A stretch of 64,000 nt of DNA from Rotaria macrura (Eukaryota; Rotifera; Eurotatoria; Philodinida; Philodinidae): contig OENT01000019.1 of the NCBI GenBank assembly GCA_900239685.1, positions 124,001 to 188,000 of the forward strand, written 5' to 3'. Within the stretch, counting starts at the first letter, position 1, and each line of letters begins with the position of its first letter. Made by a program: the position numbers and the translations under genes. The notes under the pieces are model-generated. The model did no database searches. It was not told the origin of the DNA and saw only the letters and a program-made list of their open reading frames with translations. Of this stretch, positions 46,301-59,758 are shown piece by piece.

Positions 46301-48340
46301 AGAATTTCAAGTGTATGATGTCTTCAACTAGTATAAATAATAGTTCTTATTAGTATTTCTTTCTATTTTGAAATATGATATGATTAATTATATCAAAATA
46401 ATACTTTATCTCGAAAATGAAATCTTTTCATTTTCATTTTCTTCTTCTTTGTATTGAACAAGAGGACAAATGCAAAGTCATGTGAAATTTATATTTCAAT
46501 CATAGTTTCTAAATTGAATGCTAGTCGTTTGCACAATAAGTATATAGGAAAGGTTGAAAAGTAATATTCAATATTATTATTTTCAAGAACGACAGGAAAC
46601 ATTAACATAAGAGAAAGGAGAATTCTCCATGATGTAAGCGATAAATACGAAACTTATTTTTGTTCAGTAAATGTACAATGTTGTACACACTCTAATTACT
46701 TCGTTTCTATTGGGTGTTCGCTCGTTTGACTTATTATGATTCTTGACCGACATAGCATTAAAGAATCGTGCATCTCAGTAAATTGAATGAACAATTATGA
46801 AGAAGAAAATAGGATACTGATGTACCAATTAATTGAAGAGCTTGTTTTTGATGATAATGAGTAAACACATCAAATGCAAATCATTCTTTTGCCATCCGGA
46901 GCTCATAGCTATCAAAGAGATATTGCCGGCAGAATAATATTTTCTTAGACGTACAATCAAACTTCCCGTTTGATATCAAGAGAAAGTCGAATCAATACTT
47001 GTATCGTTAGAAGAAAGTATTCGCCTATAATAGTAAGCATGTTTCTCCATTATATTTCATGAAAATTGTATCGAAACCAAGATAGCCGTTTAAATAGAGA
47101 AAAATTCATATCGGATACTTATCTTTGTTGATATATACATCATGAGCAGACAAGGATGATTATAATACCTATCATAGGTGTGAATTTTCGATAATTTACT
47201 TTTCATACTAACTACGTACAGCCCCCCTGTATTAAAGTCTAGAGAGTTAACATATCAACTCTAATTAATCTAGATGAAATTGTACATCCTTCAAACCTAC
47301 AAAAGACAAAGATTTCCACCCGTTTCGACTAAGTATGTTTCACTATGAATCATCAGTCGCATAATTCTATTAAGAACTATGTTCTTCATTATTCAAGTAT
47401 ACGAAAAAGAACTTCGTAATTCAACTTCAGCTGAGAAGGAAAAAGAATTGTTGAAAATGAACACTTCCTAAAACATAGTTTGAGTTTTTTCAATAAACAT
47501 TCAATACTCAAAAATGAATTTTATAGAAGGAAAACGAATCGTTCCAAAGCCTACTCTAGCTAACTGCAATTTTTAGGTTCATTCTATTGTTACAAATAAT
47601 AAACTAAGTTGATTCACAACAGTAATCTATATGTGATGTATGCGTATTTATTTACATAAGTTTCTAAAAGAAAAATCTTTGCTTTAAACTCATTTTGATA
47701 AACTGTAGCTTGTCTAGTTTATTTTCTGCTGATTAGAGCAACATACGAAACTTCACTAATTTATATCTGATGAAATCAGTGAATAAAATTGATCAAAGGG
47801 TATCACGTGAGATAGTCATTGGGGCTGGAAATTGTGTTGCTGTCACCGTGCACATTTTTTATGTAGGTCTCGTCATATGACTATCTTACGTGAATATCGA
47901 ATTATTGATGAGATATATATTGTAAAAGGGAAACATATTATAAAAAGTCACCGATTACTATTTCAAAGTTATTTGATATAAATCTCTGCACAAGATTTAC
48001 TGGAGTCATAATTATTAAAACACTAAGATTCATATCGATCTTATTAGGCATCATATTAATATTACAATAGCCCAACAAATCTTTCGTGTTACGATTGAAA
48101 CAGTAAATGTATACTAATAATTCTGGAGAAAAAGAAAAATATACAGCTAATCTTACTTTAGGATATAGAATATTTATTTTCACATATATATTCAAAAAAA
48201 ACCCAACTTCTCCTGAGATGGAAACTTATGTGTTTCTCATTATTCACTCATTTACATAGTTCTATTAAAATGACAAACAAACAAACGCACACACACAAAT
48301 ATTGAATGACTAAATTAAAACAAAAAATTGAAGGACAATG
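43351..48340. other. Intergenic, 5 kb, mostly empty
   Basis: No gene, RNA gene or repeat structure is evident. One short patch (44706-44880) reads like old coding sequence and is listed separately. Confidence 0.45.
44706..44880 (+). pseudogene. Possible coding relic
   Basis: Reads LCFDAGCAFDLMGHATVHIANG, a stop, then in a second frame MYPMGLIDEYEWQVTRKL and further to a stop. It is richer in G and C than its surroundings and looks protein-like. I do not recognise a family and found no flanking exons. Confidence 0.2.
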
Positions 48341-51300
48341 TCAAATAATATTAATACCATCAAGTCGTTTATTAAAAAAAGTAAATATTTCATGAAATGT
48401 TGGCCTTTCGCCAAATGGACGCCAACATTCAAGCATTAAATCAACAAGTTCTTTACTTAAATATTCTGGTTTTGATAATTGTAAACTACCCGATGATCTT
48501 ATGACATCTGTTCCCATTAACTTTAATCGTTGATGAACTTGTTCATTATTTAATAGCCCATATGGTAATGTTAAACAATTGGTCACGATTTCCCAAAGTG
48601 TTATACCGAATGACCACACATCTGATTGAGAACTAAATTCATTCTAAAAACAAGAAAAATTAAATCAATTTTCAAAATACATAAGACATTACATTTGATA
48701 TTGTTTCCGGTGCCATCCAACGTAGTGGTAGACGACAATCATTGATTTTATAGTAATGTGATTGAAATTGTGCTGAAGCTATGGCAGAATTCATGAGTTT
48801 CATTTCATAATTCGGATAAATTAAACAATTTCTTGCAGCTATATCACGATGAATAATATTTTCCGATTCAAGATAACGTAGTGCATTTGATAATTGGGTT
48901 ATTAAAAGAAGACGAACATTTAATCTAGAGATAAAAATAAAAGAAGAGATATGTAGTTTCATATTTATTCATGACGAAATTCAACAAAGATGATTTACGT
49001 AAGTAATACTTGATCATGTTGAATACATTGCGTCGTCGATAAAAATGTATGTAGATCACCTAAGTTACTATGTTCAATAAGAGCATAGTTTTGCTTTTGT
49101 GTGTAACCAAAAAACTGTACTAAATTCGGATGATTCAAACGATACATTAGTTCATGTTCCTTATCAAATAATTCTCTAAATAGTATTTGATTCAAATAAA
49201 ATATCATAATTAATAAATTTAAATTTACTTTTGACAAGCATCATTTGAAATAAGAGCTTTTATTAATACAGGTTTCAATATATCGAATGGATGACGAAGA
49301 TAAATATAACCACGAATAATCTATTTTTATTAAATATGAATAAACTTAAACAAGAAAATTCTTTCTTCTTACAGTTCCAAAGCATCCATCGTTTGTTGAA
49401 AAACGTTCTTCCATAATTAATTGTTCATCGGGAATGCGTGGTATTGTTATTTTTATATTTGAATCTTTGACTGTAGACAATGATTGATATATACTATTGC
49501 CACATGGACCTTGGATACTTTTGATTAGATTTTCTGTATTAACAGTTTCATTAAATGCAATTGGACTTGTATACAGATCAATAGAAGCATATGGATTCGG
49601 TGTCTAATAAAGAAATAATCATACGTACATCTACGTATATTGAAAAAGTTTAATCAGAAATCATTTCACAAAAAAGAAATCTACCAGAAAAAAACAGAAT
49701 TCTTGAGAAACCTTGAAATGACAAATGAATTTCAGAATAAACAGTGCTATCCTCGAGAGATTTAAATGCGAAACATGATGATGATGATGATTATTAGTAT
49801 TCACATACCCAAGGAGAACAGTGTCACAGGATATACTAATAGAATTTTTGTTGTCCTTTTAACGAGACAATCCAAAATTTCTGACGATCAACTAAAGTCT
49901 TCAAGATACTCTGCACTATCGTTAGTTCTTTTTTTCTTGGAAAAACATGTAGACATCTATCGTTGGAAAGAAGTCAACTCATTTTTTTCTACTTGTAGAT
50001 TTTAATATATCATTCAAATCTTGTTTCAATATTGTCGATTGTTTGAAAACCAAAACAAATTTTTCTAGAGAATCTCTTCAAATTCAAACTAACCACGTTA
50101 AGTGTATCTTGTGTAACAGCTGTTAAATAAGGATTAATAACTGACTGATACACTGTTGACATCGTTGCTGGACTTGCCGTACTAATTGTACCAAAATCTG
50201 AGGTACTTGTAGTTCTATCACCGCTTTGTGACGTTTTAGTAGAAATAATTAAATGACGGCGGATATCATTATGTGAAACAGAACATGTTGAGTTTCCATC
50301 CGCTTTACATGAATAGAACAATATCATAAAAATATTCATAGAAGACGATAAAGTCAATTCAACAACTTACATGTATGACTGTCACTTGTAGTCATATAAC
50401 AACAGTTGATTCGGGCCTTAGCTGGAAATTTCATCGATATTGGTTGATAAGTTGAATCAAAGTTAAGATGAGCTGTCATTCTGTACAATTTAAAGAGATA
50501 TTTAATAATCGAATAAATATAATAACAAACATTAGTATATTTACTTGCGAAGTTTTCTTCGTTGTCGAGCTGATTGAATCCATTGCAGATAAATGAATAT
50601 TAATAAAACAATCAAAAGTATGAAAACACTTGATACAAACAATAGCCAATACCAATATTGAATGAAATTGGAATGATTATCTAAATAAAACATACGTTTT
50701 TATTGAAAAATTTCATTCCAAAACAGGACAAAAAAAACTTTAGTTTTCACATACCATTTAACGGTAGTAAATAATCAGTGTCGGATGTTGATATCGATGG
50801 ACTTTTATTCGTGATAGGTATTGAATCAAATTGAACTTCACTGATCAGTATCCATTTACTTCGGTTACTAAATGTCAATGTTATTTCTAAACAATTAGTT
50901 ATAATTCCATGACCAGAAGCTAATGAAACATTGATAAATCTTGCATGTGGATTAATATAGTCATCAGGTATAATTAAAACCGTTTTACGATTGATCATAT
51001 TGTCACAATTCATGATCATGATTGAATTAAATACATAGATATCACGTAGATATAAATTTGATGTATGCAAACGAACGGAAGTAAAATTTTTTATCGAATT
51101 AAAATAGAAAGACAGATTTATGCTTGATGTTATGGAAGATGATTTTCGTTTCCATCCGATCCAATCATAACCAATTTTACCTACACCTTGAGAATTGTCT
51201 GTTAAACGATAATCATCTCCAGCCAAAATTCCATCAGTCAACTGACCGAGACCATCTATATAGAAGAATTTAGTTGAGAATTATCATGCTATGGTTCAGA

Positions 51301-53331
51301 ACATCTCAAGAAGAACTATTGGAAACTTTCATATATGATGAATAACTAGAGAAATAAATCTCATAGATTACAAGTTCTCATTAGCTTCATCTAGAAAGAG
51401 ATGAAAGTCAAAAAAATCTTTGCTAATTAGCCTTGACTATTGTATTTATGTTAGATGCGTGATTTTTTTTTCTTTTTTTTTCTCTCGACTTGTTTCTATT
51501 TCATTTCCTAATTGGAAAACACCTGAATACAGAAGGCAACTCAACTCAAACAAAAAATAGATTCTATCTTAGATACGAATTTTCAATCGGTAAAAAGAAA
51601 CGAAACTTCTAATAAGCATGAGTGATATAGCATTTGAAACACATCAAGCTAGACATTCAAAAAATGTGTAAATCCATAGTAACATAAGCAATATTTCCTT
51701 AATACGAAGAAAGTAATTGTACCGAAGTCCCATACGGTGTACTTTTCTCGACGCCATTGATATAGTAAGGATTAATGTCTTCTAACTTTCATGACCTTGG
51801 AACTAGACGACAAGTCAACTAGATATTCTCTTGTGCGCATCTAAGACGTCTGAACGACGAGATTCATTTTAGAGATACTTCATAAGTACTTGTTAATAGT
51901 TTCATCTTCTCGTATATATATTTAATTTGACAGCAAATAAACGAAAAATTATGATTCGTAGAACAAATTTTCTTTACAACCAAAATAAAGTCATCAATGA
52001 TTTATATCTACCAGCAGAGCATATTTTATTTAATTAAGGATCAAAATACTTTCTTGTAGAAAATAGTCGTCTCAGAATTTCAAATTATTAAAAATATATT
52101 CAAGCTATACGAACATATAGACGGCCGTTCTTAAATCTACAAACATGAAATTTACCTTTCAACGTTCCATTTTCATTAGATCCATCATATGTTTCATCGA
52201 AAAATTCTATGTCATAACCACGTTTATCACCTTGTGGAATCGAGTAAGATACAGGACCATCTAAAATAATATTTGATTTTCGTTTATCTTCTCAAATCTT
52301 AAAGTAGTAATACAAAAAAGAAAAAAAACAACTATCGTCTCCTCTGACCTTCGTATGAACATCCATAAAGTTCTAATCGCATACAAACATATCGAGGTTT
52401 TAGTGCAGTTACAATGGGTATGATTCGAATTTGTTTAGCAATTAATGATGGTAGAATATCACGTATAGTTGGTATATGACTATTTGCATTGCCACTTAAA
52501 ATCTACGATTAAACATAAATTCAATCAGATTAATTGATCGACTATGATTTTATTTTGATTCTTTCATGTGGAAAATAAAAATGTATACACATTTCGTCAC
52601 ATAATCTGTCCCTGATTAATCAAGGACAAAATAGTAATACGTAAAATTTATGATGTTTAATCGCTTTCAATGACAAGAAAATAACTAATTTATTCATGAA
52701 ACTTTACGTACATATTGTCCTGAGAAATCCTTATATTTAATCCATTTTTGTTGATGTGCACGACGATATTCAATACGAAATGAATCTGCATATTCTTCAT
52801 TCTATTGATAAAAAAGAAAAAAAATTGATGAATTAAAAATACAACTAAATTTTTTGACTGTATTCTCGTACGGGGTGTTGACTAAATTTTCCTTGAAGTT
52901 CAATAAGAGTAATAACAGTTAAATTGTCTAAATCAATTTGTATGTATTCATAGGTTGTTGTTGAGACTTTATTCAATGGGCACCATCCATTAGTTTCACT
53001 ACGAATTCTAATTGAATAAAAAGAAATACTTTAAATCATGAAACAAAAAGCGAAGACAATGGCATTATATTGAACCTTGCTTTTGATGCAGTTGAATTGA
53101 TTTCAGCATGACTACTTGATGAAAAAGCTGAATCCAATACTTTACCAGTTTCAATTCCTAATGGAGATCGACAAGTTTCTTTAAGAACGAGAAAACAAAA
53201 AGAATTCATCAGCTATTTTATATTGTTTTCTCCTTAATTAATTATTGATTACCTAGATCGAATTGTTTAGCACTTGAGCAGCTGAGTAGTAATATAAATA
53301 AACAAATAATTTTCATCGTCACCATTGTCAT
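48341..53331 (-). CDS. DDR: Discoidin-domain receptor with degenerate tyrosine kinase
   Basis: Fifteen exons join in frame to 885 residues (5' to 3': 53331-53253, 53178-53076, 53007-52872, 52801-52712, 52502-52349, 52260-52156, 51255-50755, 50680-50545, 50480-50371, 50302-50094, 49603-49373, 49320-49229, 49175-48999, 48924-48693, 48643-48341). Signal peptide 1-20; discoidin domain about 27-190 (CRSPLGIETGKV ... RYVCMRLELYGC); second discoidin-like domain (GLGQLTDGILAGDDYR, GYDWIGWKRK); transmembrane about 396-422; juxtamembrane with PNPYASI; kinase about 608-885. This order and the LYGC and GLGQL(T/A)DG motifs are diagnostic of DDR collagen receptors. Lysine in VLIK (639) and HRDIAARN (733) are kept, but DFG is NSA (753-755) and the glycine loop is NDGCFG. 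Probably catalytically dead. Confidence 0.88.
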
Positions 53332-55348
53332 CTAATCTTGCCCATCACCTGAAACACACGAATAATGTAAGGATTAAAATGACGAGAGAGAAAAAACTAC
53401 AGAGAAAAGAAAGAAGGAAATGTGACACCGACAGATTGGAAAAACGACTGCTGTAATTAGAAATTGTATGTACATGATTAAATAGAATAGAGGAAGCAAT
53501 GTTTTTCTTCTGTCTTTCTCTCTCTCTCTCCGTCGTTCAGTATGCATATACGAACGACCTTGCTTTCTCTCTGATATCGGTTGATCACGCGCAAATAGAT
53601 TGAAAATCAGCATGATGCTTTTTTTTCTGTTTGCTCCCATAATCTCTTTTTCTTCTGTTGTTAGTTCTAACAGAACAAACCGACGAAACTGTTCATCAAA
53701 TTAATTGGATTGTATTTCAAAAAAAAAACAGAAAAGGAGAAAAGAAGGACTGATGCCTAAGGATAGGTAAAGAAAAAAACGTAGAAGACAAATGGAATGA
53801 ATATTAGAAGTGTCAATCATTCAAAACAACTGTTACTGTCTGCATGAATAGTGAGACGAATTGTTTTGAATATTCTATATGAAATATACATGTCCGAACG
53901 AGTTATTCTTTTTTTTCGTTATATGAGATAATGATTTGGTCTTTAGAAGAATTAGATCGACAAAGGTTATCGGTATTACCTTTGATGATCGGGAGAATAA
54001 GTGTAATGATCGGAAAAAGAAGAAGAAAAGAATCTTAAAGGCAGACTCATTGACGTGCTTTCAATTCGTTTTTCAACTAATTTGATCGATCGATTCGATC
54101 GATTGATATTGAATGAATTGAACATGAGTATATAATGTACCTCATATTTGTATACGGTATGATGATAGTCTGCTCACTGTTTCGCATGATTAAACCATAC
54201 TATGATTATACTAACTTTATGAAAAAAGACATGAACGTTCGTCTTCGTTTTCTTCGCGTCTCTCTCTCTCTATTGTGTAGGTATGAGTATTTTAATTGAA
54301 TTAGCGATTATCAAACACCACGCGTGTGTTGTGTCATTTCAACGTTTCTTTTTTTTTTGGCTGAGTGGATGAGGTCAGCTTATGAGAAGGACGCATCGCC
54401 TGTTGGCTCGATGTTTAATGGATGACAGCAGGAATGCCAACGTCGACATAGATAATACAAAACTTTTGACGTATTTTTTATGTTGTATGTACTATAATTG
54501 ACTACAATGGAGATCATTATCAAGTGGACTCGAGTAATAACGCTATGATATGTACAATAAAAGATAAAACCAAAGAAGAAAAAAGTGAACATATTTCTAT
54601 CGAGAAGTAGATCAACTCTATTAAAATGAACGACGTAAAGTAGAACATGCGATCTCTACACCTATTATTGAGATATGTTGATTGAAATTCATTATTATTA
54701 AATGTACATCAAGACAAGTGACATGAATGAAACGAAAAAAAAAACAATACATCGAAAGAAACAAACCGATGAATTCAATGGGAAGATGCGTTGATGAATG
54801 CATGCGGTTGTAATTTTCATTCAAGAGAAGTAAGGATAGAATGAAAGGTTGATTGTACATAGTGAGAGAAACAAGGAAAAACGAAGCTAATTTATATGAT
54901 ATCCCGTTTTGAGACAAAGCATTCTTTCTTGTATGTTTCCACAGTGTTTTTCTAACATTTTTACTTTATGATGCTTTACATTCATTTCTCCGCTTTGTCT
55001 TATATATGTAATGCGTATTTATGATAACCTCTACTCTCCTTTTAATGCAAAACAGTAACCAATATATATGTATATAAATCTTGCTGTGTCTATTGAGTGT
55101 TTGTATATATATGTCAATTCGTCGGTTTACGGTACTTCAGGTATATGTCTCGTAATCACTATATAGACTGTGTCACTTTTGATTGACATATATTTTCTCG
55201 CCATAAGCGCTTCTATTTCATTCCAGTCGAATAGACTACTGTTTAATAATCGATAGATATTACCACACCCAACTCTTGAAAAATTTACGGAAGCATACAA
55301 GAGTAGAAGAATATATAAATGAATAAAGAAACGGTCTCAATACGGTTG

Positions 55349-55350
<2 letters not shown>

Positions 55351-55382
<32 letters not shown>
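55351..55382. repeat. AT microsatellite
   Basis: A run of alternating A and T, continued by degenerate ATGTATATGC units to about 55410. Confidence 0.85.
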
Positions 55383-55389
<7 letters not shown>

Positions 55390-56626
55390 TGTATATGCAT
55401 GCATGTATATGTGCCATCTGCTGATGTGCATGCGTGCCGGTAAAGTTTGTACAAATAACAATTTCTAATCTCTTTCGATGGGAGCCATTTTGACGATTAC
55501 AAAAAGAAGAAAAGAAGGAAGAAGAGTGTAAGCAATCGGGAGATTGTTTGAGTCCAATTTCAATTTGGCACGCAATCCTATGTATTGTCTCTAAAGACGA
55601 ATTCGCCGACCATTGGTCAATAAAGTCTGACACAGGAAATTCAGTTCATTAAATCTCGTTTTTCTTTTTCAATTAAATGAGCAATGATCATATTCATCAA
55701 CAACAAAAAATGTCAGACAGTGGTTTCCTATCATTTAAAAATACAAGACAACACGATATTTTCTTTTAGTCGTTTTTGAACTTGCTACTCATCTGACTGC
55801 TTGTCAAACACTTACTTGATCCGTTCGAAAAGTTGTATTCAGTAAACGACGAGCTTATGAAAGAGATTTAAGGAGAAGAAAAAAGAAAGATACAATATCC
55901 ATGTTCTTCCAAGCGCATAATAGGGAGAGCGACAAAGAGAAGAGAGAAAAAAAGCAAAACTCACTTTTCCTTTTCATTCTTCTCTTCTCGCTCTTCTTTT
56001 ATTGTAACGGTGCACATATAAACACACGCATTATGACGATGCTTGTATACAAGACATAATTAGAGACATGAAATCCTAGTGTAATGAAATGAAACGAGCG
56101 GAAGAGGAGATCAGATCTATGGGAAATGTTGAGGTGTGGATAATTAGTTCATTTGCTTTTATTTCTAACCGATGTTATACAAACCTAAATATAGGCCTGT
56201 AGAGTAATTATGAAATAAATGTGAGCTAGATATATTTTGATTAAAGGAGAGAGAGAGGGAGAGAGATAGAAAGAAAAGCCCCAGGCGGTCAACAACTTTC
56301 TTGATTAAAATAGAGAGACATAGAATTAAAATACTGTTAAAGACACATGCAGTATCTATTTCCGGCTCAGTTATCTCATTGAGGCAATATTTATACTATT
56401 ACCTTGAACCATCTACTTGATTCATTCTATCTCTTAAAATATCAGAACAAAGAAAAAGTAAACGACCGGCTCACCTATTTTTTGGTATGTCAAGATTCAC
56501 TTATCAATTTCATCAAATCAGTTCTATAGCCTTGAACTTCACTTAGTAAAAAAACGACACATGTACACAATTGAAATCGAGTACTACTCAAAATGACTCG
56601 CAGTCGATAAAAAAAGAAGTAGAAGA

Positions 56627-56715
56627 TCATCATTATCATCATCATCATCATCACGTGCATACATATATATATATATATATATATGTACATATACATATAT
56701 GTACATATGTATATG
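56627..56715. repeat. ATC and AT microsatellites, compound
   Basis: An ATC trinucleotide run is followed after a short spacer by an AT run and TATGTACATA units. Confidence 0.85.
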
Positions 56716-57047
56716 TATATATAAAGATGTTATTTTACATCACTTGGCCTTGAAGGACTACACAAAAGAGAATATGGACACGCACTTGTGATTTGAGCGC
56801 ATGCAATGATTTTGTTTGAGCACAAACGATCGAGGGTGTTCCACTCGAAATCAATGTCAAATGATGAAAAAAAAACCTATGAATACACATGTGAATGCAT
56901 TGACATACATCATTTTCTTCTAAATACGACATACTTATTAGGTTTTATCTTAATCTTCAAGAATTAGGAAGTCTTTTTTTCTTTTTCTTTCTTTGTATTT
57001 TATGTTACTATGACAGATGCTAGAAGAAATGAAGTATTTATATAGAA

Positions 57048-57574
57048 ATGATTACAGACTCAATTCTAAAAAATGATCTTTGTTTATTAATACTATTACC
57101 AGCTAATGATTCAGCACGAATGTATTGTAATGAAACTGAATCATCTTCAATATGTGAAATACAAATGAATAGAGATCACATTCAAAAAGGCTTACTCTAT
57201 ACATGCCACAAACAACAACGATCAACACCGATGAATATGTATTAAAATATTTCACTTTTTTCTTCATATTTGACTTTGTAATCGAAATTAGCTTTAGAAA
57301 TCAAGACGTTCATATGATACAATCTATGCACAATATTGAAAATAATAATTCATTGACTGCAGAAAAGACAACATCATTGAATCTTGTTGATTCTTTAAAA
57401 AATTTAAATATTGAGAAAACTAATGATAAAATATTACGAAAATTCATTAAACAACGTCAAGTGAATTTAAACAAGCAATCTCTTATATCATCTTCACCAA
57501 TAAAAAATTTAACTGTTCCATATGCAATTAATTTATGTTTTAATCAAAAGACGAAAGGTAAATCTAGCAAATAG
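57048..57574 (+). CDS. Small orphan protein gene
   Basis: Two exons (57048-57238 and 57292-57574) join in frame over a 53-bp GT-AG intron of the size typical here, giving about 157 residues. The N-terminal part has several cysteines (MYCNETESSSICEIQ, YTCHKQ); the C-terminal part is basic and K/N/S-rich (ILRKFIKQRQVNLNKQ). There is no signal peptide, membrane segment or domain that I know. An in-frame stop at 57030 precedes the ATG. The intron that rejoins the frame is the main evidence. It lies head-to-head with the receptor gene at a distance of 3.7 kb. Confidence 0.4.
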
Positions 57575-59758
57575 ATTGAATTATTTTGTCAAACAATATA
57601 AGAGAATTTCATTTTGAAAATGATATAATTTTCTAATTGATTCTATGCCTCATGTTCATAGATTTATAAAATCAAAACAAAAGAATGTATAAAGAAGAAA
57701 TTGTTTTCATGAAAATGAAAAAAACTCACATGATTGCCATTCTTATTTTTAATATTTTGATTGTATTGATTTTTCTGTCTTTTAAATGGCAAGGTTTTTT
57801 TTTTCTCATATAAAATTTCATTTATATTCATATAATAGTTTAAATAAAAAATCTATACATAGAATTCTATGCGAAGACTGATTTAGATTAAGCAACATTA
57901 CATTTTTAAGGTGAAAAGAATACATGTTGTTTTGTCTTACATGAAATTAATTTAATTATGCGAGTTTATATTTAGAATAACTCATAATAATGATAATCTC
58001 TTGTCTAGAAATACCATTGAATATATTCATCGAAGTTTTTATTACATTGAATTATAATTTTTCGAGTGTTAAACTAGTGGATTGTGTCATATGCTTATGA
58101 ATAATTACTTGTTCTATTTTACATGAGAAATTTTAATTACGTTAATCATAGTAAATGAACGTTTGCATGCATACATAGGTATTCATCCATATTATAATTC
58201 AATGCTCGGATATATGTATACGGCTGACATAATCTGTAATTATGCTCGTATCAGAAGTTCCTAAAACTTTAAAATCAAAGCTTTTGAGATATTCATCTTT
58301 TCATTCATATCAGTTGTACTGGAAAAAAGAACAATTTACGACGCTCCAAATAGTTCTTGAATTATTTTTTTCTTCAATGAAATGAATGTCATGAATACAT
58401 CAAGTTAATATTCAATTCAACATAACAAAACGAATCATAACTAATGACAATTTAGAATGTTCAACTTTTCTTTTTTTTTTCTTCATATACTGAGCCATCT
58501 ATCATCATTTTTTTGATCATATTGCTGAGTGATGAAATTAATAAAACAAAACACTGAGCTATTATTGTTAAAATGTGATAACTGTTTTCTATGAACTATG
58601 AGTAATGTTGACCAGCTACCTAGTTATTTAATGCACAATAGTTTAGTGACATAGTTCGATGAAAACAAATGTTATGGAAAATAATGATTTATGGAATATG
58701 TTCGTGTGTGTCGTGCAAATGAATAACGCTTGTGATAATATGGATGATAACTTGAGATTTAAATTTATTTCCTTGCATTTTCAAGTTTATCATAACAGAA
58801 TGAATAGTTGCAATTATCAAGATTATTCCAACATGTTGTATTGCCTCGCATTCACACAAGATCAACACAAAAAAAAACGAGAACGATTGAAAGATCGGCT
58901 GATGCATCCATAGAAATAAAATAGAAATCAAAACAAAATCAAGCAATAACCATAACCGAACTCTATTTGTGCTGCTTATAATCGATATGATAATGATCTT
59001 GTCAATGCTTTGCATCTTCTCAATTTTCTATTTTGTGGAGTAACTAGAAAAAACTCTGTATAAAAGTGCAGTTATGTAATAGTAGCCGGTTTATTTATGT
59101 TATTTTACTGAACGGAATTTTTTATTTTTATCAGAACTTTTTTGTTTCCCTTTTAAACTATAAATCCTACATGTCAAATCATATTGAAGTAAATTATTTT
59201 AATGTCATACAACTACAACAGTGTATTTATCATTATAGTATACTTTGTAGAACTTATTCATGCATAGTCTAATTATTCGACATCTGTACATTCGTTTGAT
59301 CATCGTTATGTTTGTGTTTTACTGGAATAATTAAATTTTTCTTTTACCAAATATCTTCTAGAGTCTTTTTCGTTCTTCTAAAATTGAATAATTATGTGAT
59401 ATCGATTTTAACAAAGGTAAACAAATATCCCATTCTCAGCAATCGACGATGGCAGTACACACAAAAAGAACAGCTGTATACTCATCATCTTAATTAATAT
59501 AAAAATGGACTTTCAGTCAAGAAAAAAAATCATGCACATGAATACAATACTTATTCTTTATGAATCTATCAAAAAACATTTTTTAGTCATCACCCCTGAG
59601 AATGAATAATAACCGTTAAGTAGCACCGATAATCAATGACAAAGAAAAGGGAAACAGAGAGAGAGAGAGAAAGAAAACTGATTGCATCATTTTCAGATGA
59701 GAAACAACAACAACAACAACAACAACAACAGCAACAAAAGAAAACAAAAGAAAAAAGA
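57575..59758. other. Intergenic, nothing recognised
   Basis: AT-rich, with a GA run near 59656-59671 and an AAC run near 59704-59735. Frames at 58659-59015 on both strands overlap each other and are not supported. Confidence 0.45.
59704..59735. repeat. AAC microsatellite
   Basis: A run of AAC trinucleotides just beyond the stop codon of the SMYD4-like gene, probably in its 3' untranslated region. Confidence 0.85.

Larger units (their letters stand above)
53332..57047. other. Intergenic with microsatellites
   Basis: 3.7 kb between the divergent starts of the receptor gene and a small orphan gene; promoters of both should lie here, but no specific element is recognisable. Simple repeats include a TC run near 53516-53530, AT runs near 55351-55382 and 56664-56684, and an ATC run near 56627-56653. 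Open frames in it are low-complexity by-products. Confidence 0.5.

Noticed and set aside
54380..56932. Many short frames on both strands
   Set aside because: They follow AT, ATC and T-rich low-complexity runs and overlap each other.
58659..59015. Overlapping frames of 84 and 108 codons on opposite strands
   Set aside because: Mutually exclusive, without motif or splice support.
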